NCBI GenBank assembly: GCA_031255985.1
Contig: JAIRRL010000079.1
Coordinates: 1-12,408 of the forward strand
Direction: 5' to 3'
DNA from: Gracilibacteraceae bacterium
Lineage (GTDB): Bacteria > Bacillota > Desulfitobacteriia > Desulfitobacteriales > Syntrophobotulaceae
DNA length: 12,408 nt
Under the pieces are notes generated by a model. The model was given only the letters and a program-made list of their open reading frames with translations, searched no databases and had not been told where the DNA came from. A program made the translations under genes and the position numbers. Below, in pieces: positions 5,316-12,385 of the stretch (the stretch's first letter is position 1; every line of letters starts with the position of its first letter).

Positions 5316-6881
5316 ATGCGTTATTGCGACATTTTTAATGAACTGGCCGCCAAATACGGGCAAAACGTATCCGCTTCCATCCGGGAAAACCGGATCATCG
5401 TCCGGGCGCAGGCTCTTGCCGGCGCCGCCGCCGGATCATATGAGCCGGCAGTCCTGTACGTCACGGATAATATCGCCCTTGCCGCCGCCAGTCCAGCGCC
5501 GCCCGCCAACCTTTTGATTCTGGCCGCCGGTTCCCCGCCGGCGGATTATCAGCCGCCATGCGATCATCAGTTGCAAAACAATCATCAGTTGCAATGCGAT
5601 TGTATTTACCTGACGGCGGACGGCAGTGTGATTAATATCATAGAATTGATCACGACCATGCTTGAACGGGAGGCGTATTTGCAAAAATGTAAATCGGAAT
5701 TATTTGAATGTGTTTTGTTTGACAATTACCTTGAAGTATTGATGGATAAACTTTTCGCTTTGTTAAAAAATCCTGTCATTCTCATGGATCACGCTCATAA
5801 TGTAGTCGCTTACCGGGCGGACAGACAGGTCGGCAACAGCATTTGGTCAACTATTGTGACGCTGAAGCGCCATGATTTTGACAACTCCGATACCAGTGAA
5901 CTGTTCCACCGCGTACTCAATGAACTTATTCAGACCAAAAAACCCGTGTTTTCCCCGATGGCGCAGGATGCCTGCGTGATGTGTTCGGTTCTTTGCGCCG
6001 ACTATTTTTGGGGATTCATTGTGCTGATCGACCATTATAAACCGATAACGCCGGACGACTTGAAATTACTGAGATGGGCCGCCGACGTTATTGCGGTAAA
6101 AAGTGAAAAACACGAAATGTTCGGCCTGTCTCATGAGCTGTATTACAACCAGATTATAAAAGACTTGCTCACGGCCGGCATTCGTTCAGAAAACGAATTG
6201 AAAATCCGTTTGATTTCCCGGAAATGGGTTTTAAAAAAATATAAGCGGGTCTTGCTGACCAGTGTTTTCGCCAAAGAGCCAAATTATATCAAATATGTAT
6301 TAAGAAGGATCGACTCTCTGGCCAATGATGTAAAATCCGTCTATTTCGACGACTATCTTGTTATTTTTGTCGAATATAACGACCCGCTGAAATGCGACGT
6401 TTTGGAGCGGATCAAGGAGACGGCGGCGCAGCTGCGGCTGATTGTCGCCGTGAGCGACGAATTTGAGGATATGCTGACTATCGCCCAATATTACAGGCAA
6501 GCGCAAAAAATATTGAATTTGCGCGATCTGATGGGCAAGCAGAGTTTAATCAACTATTATTCCGACTATAAATTCCTGGATTTTCTGAAAAACTGCTGTG
6601 AAAAATTGGAATATTCAGAATATATTCATCCGACCGCCCTCGACATTCAGCGATATGACCGCGCTAACAACACGCAATATGGCGAAACTCTTTTTTACTA
6701 TCTCCTGAACGGCAAAAGCCTCGCCAAAACGGCCGCGCAGGCGCATTTGCACAAGAACACCGTCAATTACCGGATAAACCAGATAAAAGAACTGTTTCAG
6801 CCCTATTTGGACGACGCCGAAGAAACTCTCCATCTTCTTTTGTCGTTTTCCCTGATGGATATGAGCGTCAAATTGACCTAA
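5316..6881 (+). CDS. PucR/CdaR-family transcriptional regulator
   Basis: This 521-aa protein has a C-terminal PucR-type helix-turn-helix at about 455-515 (YGETLFYYLLNGKSLAKTAA, then H-K-N-T-V-N-Y-R-I-N-Q-I-K). That is the typical signature of PucR, CdaR and related activators of catabolic genes. The N-terminal ~110 residues are an Ala/Pro-rich variable domain, the middle (about 120-275) looks GAF-like, and the part before the HTH fits the CdaR GGDEF-like region. The ATG follows AAGGAG at a rather long 12 bases; no better in-frame start was found. It is divergent from the SDR/flavoenzyme unit across 251 bases, so I infer that it activates that unit in response to its substrate. Its stop codon starts the tandem array at 6878-6960. 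Confidence 0.88.
   Translation: MRYCDIFNELAAKYGQNVSASIRENRIIVRAQALAGAAAGSYEPAVLYVTDNIALAAASPAPPANLLILAAGSPPADYQPPCDHQLQNNHQLQCDCIYLTADGSVINIIELITTMLEREAYLQKCKSELFECVLFDNYLEVLMDKLFALLKNPVILMDHAHNVVAYRADRQVGNSIWSTIVTLKRHDFDNSDTSELFHRVLNELIQTKKPVFSPMAQDACVMCSVLCADYFWGFIVLIDHYKPITPDDLKLLRWAADVIAVKSEKHEMFGLSHELYYNQIIKDLLTAGIRSENELKIRLISRKWVLKKYKRVLLTSVFAKEPNYIKYVLRRIDSLANDVKSVYFDDYLVIFVEYNDPLKCDVLERIKETAAQLRLIVAVSDEFEDMLTIAQYYRQAQKILNLRDLMGKQSLINYYSDYKFLDFLKNCCEKLEYSEYIHPTALDIQRYDRANNTQYGETLFYYLLNGKSLAKTAAQAHLHKNTVNYRINQIKELFQPYLDDAEETLHLLLSFSLMDMSVKLT
5561..5596 (+). repeat. In-frame 18-bp tandem duplication in the PucR-family gene
   Basis: Two 18-base units (5561-5578 and 5579-5596) share ATCATCAGTTGCAA. 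They encode D-H-Q-L-Q-N followed by N-H-Q-L-Q-C in the linker after the N-terminal domain. As six whole codons the duplication keeps the frame. Confidence 0.7.
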
Positions 6882-6960
6882 ACGGCAACAGAGCCAAACG
6901 ACCTGAACGGTCTAAACAAGCTAAACGGCAACAGAGCCAAACAGCCTGAACGGCCTAAAA
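6878..6960. repeat. 43-bp tandem repeat between convergent stop codons
   Basis: Two copies begin CTAAACGGCAACAGAGCCAA at 6878 and 6921 and differ at few positions up to 6960. Each copy is itself built of shorter related blocks (CTAAACGGC, CTGAACGGT, CTAAACAAG). The array starts at the TAA of the PucR-family gene (6879-6881) and runs over the TAG of the MBOAT gene (6957-6955). On the + strand TAA or TGA recurs six times in three frames. No strong terminator hairpin is present. Confidence 0.8.
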
Positions 6961-8340
6961 ACGGAAGTAAAGGAAGGGATTGTAGCCGGAGTTGACTATA
7001 TAGGCGAGGCAGAGAAAAAGCGCCCCCACGGTCAGGGCCGCGCCGGCCCAGGCTGCCAGGGCGGGTTTTTTTCGGCGCAGGCTTTCCCAGCAAGCGGCGG
7101 GGCGGGCGGTACAGCCCAGCGCCCCGATGAGAAGGAGCGGCCCGTAAGAGATCAGGTAGTAGAGGGCGAAGTCGTTCCAGGCGGGGGCGGCGCCGAACAT
7201 CAGGGCCAGGTAGCCGAACGCCTCCGGGATGGAGGTAAAATTGAAAAACACCCAGCCGATGAACACGGCGGCCAGACAGTAGACATGCCTGCACCAGGCC
7301 GGGGCTTTTTCCAGCCAGCGCCCCCATACATATTTTTCCAAAACAAGCAGCAACCCAAAATACGCGCCCCAAAGGGCGAAGTTCCAGGACGCGCCGTGCC
7401 AGAAGCCGGTCAAAGTCCAGACGACGGCGACGTTGAATATATGCCGCGGCGCGGGGACGCGGTTGCCGCCCAGGGGGATATACACATACTCCCGGAACCA
7501 GGAGGAAAGGGTGATATGCCAGCGGCGCCAGAAATCCGTCACGGAGCGGGCCGTGTAGGGATAGCGGAAGTTGACCGGAAAAGTAAAACCGAACATGCGG
7601 CCCAGTCCGAGGGCCATATCCGAGTAGCCGCTGAAATCAAAATATATCTGGAAAGCGAAAGCGGCGACGCCGAGCCAGGCGGCGAGAAAAGTCGCGGCGC
7701 CGGCGGGCAGGTCGCGGCAGGTTTCCCACAGGAGACCGAACTGATTGGCCAGCAGCGCTTTTTTGCTGAGACCGAGCGCAAAAAGGCCGATGCCGGCGGT
7801 AAAGCCTTCTATGCTTTCCCGGCGGTCGCGCAATTGCTCCGCCACGGAAATATAACGCACAATCGGCCCGGCGATGAGCTGGGGAAACATGGCCAGGTAA
7901 CAGCCGAAATCAATCAGGCTGCGCTGCGCCTGGCAGCGGCCGCGGTAAACGTCGATCACATAGGAAAGCGCCTGGAAAGTATAAAAAGAAATGCCGATCG
8001 GCAAGGGCAGATCCGGCGCGGGAACGGGGAGACCGAGCGCCTGCAGGCTGGCGGCCAGCAGACCGGCGTATTTGAAAAAGCCGAGCAAAGCGAGATTGAC
8101 GGCTATAATCAGCGCCAGAGCGGGCCGGCGGGGGCCGCGCCGCTCCGCCCAACGGCCGTAAGCGAAATTGACGGCGATGGAAAAAAGCATGAGCGTCACG
8201 TACACCGGTTCGCCCCAGGCGTAAAAAACGACGCTGACGAGACAGAGAACCCCGTTTTTAGCGCGGCGCGGGGCCAGATAATACAAGGCGAGCGCAGTAG
8301 GCAGAAAAAAGAATAAAAACGGCAAGCCCGAAAAAACCAC
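6955..8340 (-). CDS. AlgI-like MBOAT family O-acyltransferase
   Basis: This 461-aa polytopic membrane protein belongs to the AlgI/PatA branch of MBOAT enzymes, which move acyl (usually acetyl) groups across the membrane onto polysaccharides or other cell-surface molecules. It shows the N-terminal F-x-P-x-x-x-x-x-Y-Y segment, D-F-S-G-Y-S-D (235-241), FWRRWHITLSSWFREYVYIP (270-289) and the invariant His315 in GFWHGASWNFALWG. The start is GTG (8340-8338), with AAGGAGG 5 bases upstream. The length is normal for the family. No AlgJ/AlgX, DHHW or SGNH partner and no polysaccharide genes are in the window, so the acceptor is unknown. It is convergent with the PucR-family gene, and its stop codon lies inside the shared repeat array. 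Confidence 0.92.
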   Translation of the reverse strand: MVFSGLPFLFFFLPTALALYYLAPRRAKNGVLCLVSVVFYAWGEPVYVTLMLFSIAVNFAYGRWAERRGPRRPALALIIAVNLALLGFFKYAGLLAASLQALGLPVPAPDLPLPIGISFYTFQALSYVIDVYRGRCQAQRSLIDFGCYLAMFPQLIAGPIVRYISVAEQLRDRRESIEGFTAGIGLFALGLSKKALLANQFGLLWETCRDLPAGAATFLAAWLGVAAFAFQIYFDFSGYSDMALGLGRMFGFTFPVNFRYPYTARSVTDFWRRWHITLSSWFREYVYIPLGGNRVPAPRHIFNVAVVWTLTGFWHGASWNFALWGAYFGLLLVLEKYVWGRWLEKAPAWCRHVYCLAAVFIGWVFFNFTSIPEAFGYLALMFGAAPAWNDFALYYLISYGPLLLIGALGCTARPAACWESLRRKKPALAAWAGAALTVGALFLCLAYIVNSGYNPFLYFRF

Positions 8341-8405
8341 GGAATCCTCCTTCTTCGCGATTCATTTTAGCACGCCGGACCGGCAAACGCAATCCACGCC
8401 GCGCC

Positions 8406-8603
8406 TTAATATTCAAGCCGGAAGGCGGCGATATCAGACTTAGCGGCGGCTATCTGCTTGCCGTCGCACTCACCCAGGAACGTCAGCGTCAGGTGGAGGT
8501 TCTCCGGCGCGGAAAACCGGCCGCGCTCCGATTTGCCCCGCAGTTCGTCACGCAAGGCGAGCAGGCGCAAGCGCAATTTTCAGGGCGGCTATACGCCGTT
8601 CAA
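8406..8603 (-). pseudogene. thpR: Remnant of RNA 2',3'-cyclic phosphodiesterase (2'-5' RNA ligase family)
   Basis: On the - strand, the frame ending at TAA 8408-8406 reads L-R-D-E-L-R-G-K, then G-R-F-S-A-P-E-N-L-H-L-T-L-T-F-L-G-E, which contains the first catalytic H-x-T-x motif of this family. Upstream, a ribosome binding site (GGAGG, complement of 8611-8615) and a TTG at 8603 mark the old start. The N-terminal part is only readable by changing frame twice (an I-A-A-L segment, then the main frame), with stop codons between. The family is about 180 aa long; only the first ~65 positions remain and the second catalytic motif is absent. This is a decayed, 3'-deleted gene. Confidence 0.7.
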
Positions 8604-8670
8604 GCAGCGTCCTCCGGGATTTGCCCAGCAACGCCTATCGGCGCGTATTTGCAATCGCTTATGATGAGCT

Positions 8671-8699
8671 ATTCTACCATATTTTCGACAAACAGGCAA
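8671..8699 (-). promoter_or_regulatory. Promoter of the thpR remnant
   Basis: On the - strand TTGCCT (8699-8694) is followed after 17 bases by TAGAAT (8676-8671), with TG one base before the -10 box. The orientation and position fit the broken thpR gene, so the promoter seems to have outlived its gene. Confidence 0.5.
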
Positions 8700-8709
8700 T
8701 CGGAATTTG

Positions 8710-8740
8710 CCCGCGACAACCCGCGACAATGGGCGCGACA
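8710..8740. repeat. 10-bp tandem repeat, about three copies
   Basis: CCCGCGACAA occurs at 8710-8719 and 8720-8729, followed by the related GGGCGCGACA (8731-8740). It is short, and its role is unknown. Confidence 0.55.
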
Positions 8741-8844
8741 GGACATGCGGACTCTCGAACCAATGTGTTTTTGCAAAGCAGAAGGTCTGTGTCCACTTAA
8801 ATTAACACATATTCATATCAATTCATAGTTGCGCAAAGCAATTC

Positions 8845-8873
8845 TTGAAATATCAAGCAATTTGTGATATCAT
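8845..8873 (+). promoter_or_regulatory. Promoter of the small-gene operon
   Basis: TTGAAA (8845-8850) and TATCAT (8868-8873) are 17 bases apart, with TG one base before the -10. The predicted start is near 8880, about 45 bases before the HTH gene. Confidence 0.6.
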
Positions 8874-8924
8874 ATCTGCTTAAGGATCCATGCTGTCACC
8901 TTGGGAAGAAAGGCGGTAACCCCT

Positions 8925-9128
8925 ATGTCATACGAACCAGAAAAGTGGTCAAGCATTGAGGAGATCGCCGAGCATATTCAGGTTCACAGGGACACCATCC
9001 GAATCTGGATACGAAGAGGCGAAATCCCTGCTCATAAGATTGGCAAGCAATGGCGCTTTAAGATTTCCGATATTGACGAGTGGGTCAAAAGCGGGAAGAG
9101 CGCCGACATCAACAAGGGGACGAGTTGA
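8925..9128 (+). CDS. Excisionase-type helix-turn-helix protein, 67 aa
   Basis: This is a small winged HTH of the MerR/excisionase (HTH_17) type. Its order is W-S-S-I-E-E-I-A-E-H-I, V-H-R-D-T-I-R-I-W-I-R-R-G-E-I-P-A-H-K-I-G, K-Q-W-R-F-K, D-I-D-E-W-V. The ATG at 8925 is preferred, with an AAAGGCGG-like site upstream; a longer TTG at 8901 is possible. Proteins this close to the consensus are, from memory, often found before restriction-modification methylases or in mobile elements as DNA-binding control factors. No methylase or integrase follows here. Its stop overlaps the next start (TTGA). A role as operon autoregulator is an inference. Confidence 0.8.
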   Translation: MSYEPEKWSSIEEIAEHIQVHRDTIRIWIRRGEIPAHKIGKQWRFKISDIDEWVKSGKSADINKGTS

Positions 9129-9277
9129 CAACGCTAATGACCAGTATTCTGACGGATAAGGCCATTGATGCGTTGCTTGCGTTGGTCGAGCCGGATAACC
9201 TTCCGTGGCAGTTTTTCTTTGGGACACAGCGCGCTGCTGACCTGCTCCGGTTCAAAGGAAGGGGGATAATCCGATGA
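9125..9277 (+). CDS. Small unknown protein, 50 aa, possibly a DUF3990 C-terminal remnant
   Basis: The TTG at 9125 overlaps the HTH stop (TTGA) and has AAGGGG just upstream; an ATG at 9137 is an alternative. The residues D-K-A-I-D-A-L-L-A-L-V, then L-P-W-Q-F-F-F-G-T-Q-R-A-A-D-L-L-R-F-K-G look like the C-terminal end of a larger enzyme. They loosely resemble the end of DUF3990 (ADP-ribosyltransferase-like) proteins, which are often next to DUF3791 proteins. That identification is from memory and weak. If it is right, the enzyme body has been deleted. The stop overlaps the next ATG (ATGA). Confidence 0.45.
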   Translation: MTTLMTSILTDKAIDALLALVEPDNLPWQFFFGTQRAADLLRFKGRGIIR

Positions 9278-9381
9278 AAGAAGTGAATAAGTCTTTCCTC
9301 TATCTCGAAGCGGCCCCCTATGTGGAGGATATGCTGGACGCTGAGTTGTCCGGCGACTGGGAAAGCTGGCTGGAGGTATAA
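9274..9381 (+). CDS. Very small acidic protein, 35 aa
   Basis: The ATG at 9274 overlaps the previous stop (ATGA) and has a GGAAGGGGG ribosome binding site 8 bases upstream. The product is M-K-E-V-N-K-S-F-L-Y-L-E-A-A-P-Y-V-E-D-M-L then D-A-E-L-S-G-D-W-E-S-W-L-E-V. It is strongly acidic with an amphipathic first half. I do not recognise it. The placement between coupled genes with its own ribosome binding site supports translation. Confidence 0.5.
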   Translation: MKEVNKSFLYLEAAPYVEDMLDAELSGDWESWLEV

Positions 9382-9383
9382 AG

Positions 9384-9647
9384 ATGGAAACAAGAAAGTT
9401 CAATGAAGTTGCCTACTTTCAGGTGGGCATCGCGCGGAAATACATGCGGCGGCATGAACTTACGCCGTTGCAGTTCGTTGAGAGGGATAAGCAATATCAC
9501 ATCCTTCATCTTCTTGAAGTCGGATACGAGTCGTTCCATCTCACTGGAGACGAAGGAGTGCTTGACGAGCTTGACGAAATCGTGGCGGAACAGCAGGCCG
9601 CCAGATCTGCCGAAGCGCGTGCAACCGCGCCGTCTTCGCAGGGCTGA
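9384..9647 (+). CDS. DUF3791-like small protein, 87 aa
   Basis: The ATG at 9384 follows the previous stop by two bases, with GGAGG 7 bases upstream. The core (F-Q-V-G-I-A-R-K-Y-M, L-T-P-L-Q-F, H-I-L-H-L-L-E-V-G-Y-E-S-F-H-L-T-G-D-E-G-V-L-D-E-L-D-E) fits the DUF3791 pattern of two helices, then a L/F-H-x-T-G motif and an acidic end. The function of that family is not established; its members often lie beside DUF3990 putative ADP-ribosyltransferases, suggesting a partner or antidote role. The last ~18 residues are a low-complexity Ala/Ser/Arg tail. It is the last of four coupled genes; no terminator is evident. Confidence 0.6.
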   Translation: METRKFNEVAYFQVGIARKYMRRHELTPLQFVERDKQYHILHLLEVGYESFHLTGDEGVLDELDEIVAEQQAARSAEARATAPSSQG

Positions 9648-9727
9648 TTTAGCGGTTTCAGTTTCGGGCTTACGTCAAAAAACGGTCAACAAGAATAGCA
9701 AAAAACATTTCCGCTTTTGGAAGGAAA

Positions 9728-9756
9728 TTGGGAAAAGAAGGCGAATAAAATATATA
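9728..9756 (+). promoter_or_regulatory. Predicted promoter of the LuxR-family gene
   Basis: TTGGGA (9728-9733) and TATATA (9751-9756) are separated by 17 bases. The predicted start near 9763 gives a leader of about 88 bases. GCGAATAA in the spacer (9741-9748) has an exact inverted copy TTATTCGC at 9794-9801. Confidence 0.5.
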
Positions 9757-9763
9757 AATCCTG

Positions 9764-9779
9764 ATACGTTTTTACGTAT
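9764..9779. promoter_or_regulatory. Palindrome at the predicted LuxR-gene start
   Basis: ATACGT (9764-9769), TTTT, ACGTAT (9774-9779) is a perfect inverted repeat directly at the predicted transcription start. It is enclosed by the GCGAATAA/TTATTCGC pair. It could be an operator, possibly for autoregulation, or the tip of a leader hairpin. Confidence 0.5.
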
Positions 9780-9850
9780 TTAGGCGCAGCATATTATTCG
9801 CGCATTCAGCTTACATAATTTGCGTCTTGGTCTGAGTTGGAGGAGAGCTG

Positions 9851-12385
9851 ATGAGTACCCTGTTTCCCGATCACGCGGCCGGCGCTGCGGGCGGTCAAAC
9901 GCTCTTATCGCGTCCGCGTCTGGACGCCCTCTTGGAACGGGGCCTGAGCGAATGCCAGGCCCTCGCCGTCATAGCCGGCGCCGGTTACGGCAAAACACAG
10001 GCTGTATATGACTATCTGCGCCGCCGTCCTTTTACGACCGTCTGGATTCAATTGGCGGAGCGGGATAATCTGGAGATGAGATTCTGGGAAAACCTGGCCG
10101 GCGCCTTCCAGCGCTTCGAGACCGGCCTCGCCGCCGCCATGCGGCGGGACGGTTTTCCGGCGACAGTGACCGAAAACGAGATTTTCCAGCAAAGACTGCG
10201 GGACGCCCTGTCGCCGGAAAGGCAATATGTTCTGGTTTTCGACGATTTTCACCTTCTGCGCTCCGAAAGCGTACAGCGTTTTCTTGTCCTCAATGTCAAC
10301 GCCTTTCTCAATATAAAAATGGTTTTTATCACCCGCGCCCGTTCCAGCATCCGCCAGGAAATGCCGCTGGAGAGGATCGCCTATGTCACGGCGAGCGAAC
10401 TCTGCTTCACGGAAAGCGAAGTCGCCCTGCTGCTGGAAAAAATCAGCGCCCCTCATTCCCGCTCCTTGGTCGCCGCCATTTACCGCGACACGGGCGGCTG
10501 GGCTTTCGCCGTCAATCTCGTCGCCCTTTCCCTGAAAACGACCGGCATCTACGAAAGCTACGCCCGCTCCGCCATGCGGCGGCGGATTTTCGCCCTGCTG
10601 GAAAAGGAAATATTTGACAAATTCAGCCGGCAAAATCAGGAATCCCTGCTGAAGATTTCCTTGCTCAGTCAGGCGCCGGTGGAGCTGGCGCGCGCCATAG
10701 TCGGCGACGATGTCACGCTGCTTGAGTCGTCGGTTTCTTTTATCCATTATGACGCCTATCTCGACTCGTTCCACATTCATCAGCTGTTCCAGGAATTCCT
10801 CCAGGAAAGGCAAGACCGCCTTTCCCCGGCCGCGACCAAAGAGACTCTGCTGGCGGCGGCCCGCTGGAGCGAGGAACACGGGCAGAAAATAGACGCCATT
10901 TCCTATTATGAAAAAGCGGGGGATTACGACGCCGTCATCAACGTCGCCCGCGGCTGGACCATGCAGGTGCCCGAAGACAGCGCCAATTTTGTCCTCAACG
11001 TCCTGGACGCCGCCCCGCCCGGCACGGTGGAAAAAAACGTCCTGTATTACGTGCTGCACTGCCGTCTGCTCATGAGCGGCCGCCGCACCCAGGAGGCGCT
11101 GGCCGAATGCGACCGCCACATACGGCATTTTTCCGCCCTGCCGCCTTCGCCCTTCAATAACCAGGTTCTGGCCGGCGCTTACGAAGCCGTCGCCATCACC
11201 GGTTTCGTCACCGCGCCGGAGACGGACCGCTATGATTTTGACCAGCCGATGGCCCGCGCTGATTATTACTACAGCCTTTCCCCCTACGAGATCAAGGGCC
11301 AGCCCGCGAAAATGGCCGTCGGTCCCTGGGCCTCCATGGTGGGTTCGACCCGCCCCGGCGCCCATGAGGAATATATCGCCGCTCTCACCCGCGCCGCGCC
11401 GCGCGCCGCCAACGCGATGGGCGGCTGCATGTCCGGTTTGGATGATCTGGCCAGAGGCGAACTGTTTTTTTATAAGGCTGATTTTAAAAAAGCGGCGCCG
11501 TTTTTGGAACTCGCCCGGCATAAGGCCGGCGACCACGGCCAGGACGAAGTCGTGAACCGGGCGCTGTTCTACCTCCTGCGCCTCGCCGCCGCCAAAGGCG
11601 ACGCCGCTGGCTGCGCCGCCTCTCTCCAAAAATTGGAAAAACAGCTGGAAGTGGAGGAATATCTCACGCGCCACGCCACCTACGATATCGTGACCGCCTG
11701 GTATTACATTCTGGTCGGCCGGCGGCGCGGCGTGGCGGAATGGCTGCGCGGCGATCTGACCGAGAGCGGCATGACCTCGTTTTTGACGGAATTCGCCAAC
11801 CAGATCCGGGTGAAATTATACCACGCCGAGGAGCGCTATTATGACTTGCTGGCTTTTTTGGCCAGGGAAAGCGAAAGCGAGAGCGGCGTGCTGTTCGGGC
11901 GGCTGGAACGCAAAGTGACCCAGGCCGTCTGCCTGTACCAGACGCGAGATCAGGCGGGCGCCCTGGCCGCTCTGGCTGAGGCCTACGCGCTCGCCCGCGG
12001 CGACGGCTTCGACCTGCCTTTTATTGAAATGGGCAAGGATATGCGCACCTTGACGGCGGCGGCCCTGAAAAGCGGAAGTTCCGACCTGCCGCCCCAATGG
12101 CTGGAAAAAATTAACAAAAAATCGACCACTTACGCCAAAAGGCAGCTGGCCGTAGCGGAAGCTTTTCGCCGCCAGCACCGCCTGGACGACGAAGTGGCCC
12201 TTTCCTCCAGGGAAAGAGACGTTCTCATCGATATGTACCACGGGCTTTCCCGCGCCGAAAGCGCCGCGCATCTCAATTTGTCCGTCAATACGGTGAAATC
12301 GCTGCTCAACATGGTCTATATCAAGCTCGGCGCGGAAACGACGGCGGAAGCCTTACGGGCGGCGCTGGAAAGAAAACTGATCTGA
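9851..12385 (+). CDS. MalT-like LuxR-family ATPase transcriptional regulator
   Basis: This 844-aa protein is built like MalT (a STAND/LAL regulator). A nucleotide-binding domain has the Walker A motif AGAGYGKT (42-49), Walker B VLVFDD (127-132) and a sensor-like V-F-I-T-R (158-162). A long helical, TPR-like region fills about 340-780. A C-terminal GerE/LuxR helix-turn-helix lies at 784-844 (L-S-S-R-E-R-D-V-L, N-T-V-K-S, Y-I-K-L-G). Such proteins are ligand- and ATP-controlled activators. The ATG has GGAGGAG 5 bases upstream. No adjacent target gene is visible in the window, so the regulon may be downstream or elsewhere. The codon pattern is strongly GC-biased at third positions, which also creates a long antisense open frame. 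The window ends 23 bases after the stop. Confidence 0.93.
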   Translation: MSTLFPDHAAGAAGGQTLLSRPRLDALLERGLSECQALAVIAGAGYGKTQAVYDYLRRRPFTTVWIQLAERDNLEMRFWENLAGAFQRFETGLAAAMRRDGFPATVTENEIFQQRLRDALSPERQYVLVFDDFHLLRSESVQRFLVLNVNAFLNIKMVFITRARSSIRQEMPLERIAYVTASELCFTESEVALLLEKISAPHSRSLVAAIYRDTGGWAFAVNLVALSLKTTGIYESYARSAMRRRIFALLEKEIFDKFSRQNQESLLKISLLSQAPVELARAIVGDDVTLLESSVSFIHYDAYLDSFHIHQLFQEFLQERQDRLSPAATKETLLAAARWSEEHGQKIDAISYYEKAGDYDAVINVARGWTMQVPEDSANFVLNVLDAAPPGTVEKNVLYYVLHCRLLMSGRRTQEALAECDRHIRHFSALPPSPFNNQVLAGAYEAVAITGFVTAPETDRYDFDQPMARADYYYSLSPYEIKGQPAKMAVGPWASMVGSTRPGAHEEYIAALTRAAPRAANAMGGCMSGLDDLARGELFFYKADFKKAAPFLELARHKAGDHGQDEVVNRALFYLLRLAAAKGDAAGCAASLQKLEKQLEVEEYLTRHATYDIVTAWYYILVGRRRGVAEWLRGDLTESGMTSFLTEFANQIRVKLYHAEERYYDLLAFLARESESESGVLFGRLERKVTQAVCLYQTRDQAGALAALAEAYALARGDGFDLPFIEMGKDMRTLTAAALKSGSSDLPPQWLEKINKKSTTYAKRQLAVAEAFRRQHRLDDEVALSSRERDVLIDMYHGLSRAESAAHLNLSVNTVKSLLNMVYIKLGAETTAEALRAALERKLI

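Larger units (their letters stand above)
8604..8924. other. Spacer with promoters but no gene
   Basis: No convincing gene was found. The stretch holds the promoter of the thpR remnant (8671-8699, - strand), a small 10-bp repeat (8710-8740) and the promoter of the small-gene operon (8845-8873, + strand). The rest shows nothing I can name. Confidence 0.5.

Noticed and set aside
7285..8316. 343-codon open frame on the + strand, antisense to the MBOAT gene
   Set aside because: It is a shadow of the MBOAT gene with low-complexity Gly/Glu/Arg composition and no family signature.
8747..8764. tRNA T-arm-like sequence (GGTTCGA on the - strand), possible attachment site
   Set aside because: The flanking bases do not pair as a T-stem and no other tRNA arm or integrase gene is near.
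8458..8828. Overlapping + strand open frames of 68 and 111 codons
   Set aside because: They are antisense to the thpR remnant and the spacer, with no ribosome binding site or family match.
9905..11674. 589-codon open frame on the - strand, antisense to the LuxR gene
   Set aside because: It is exactly opposite a well-supported gene, has no recognisable domain, and is explained by the strong GC third-position bias that removes antisense stops.
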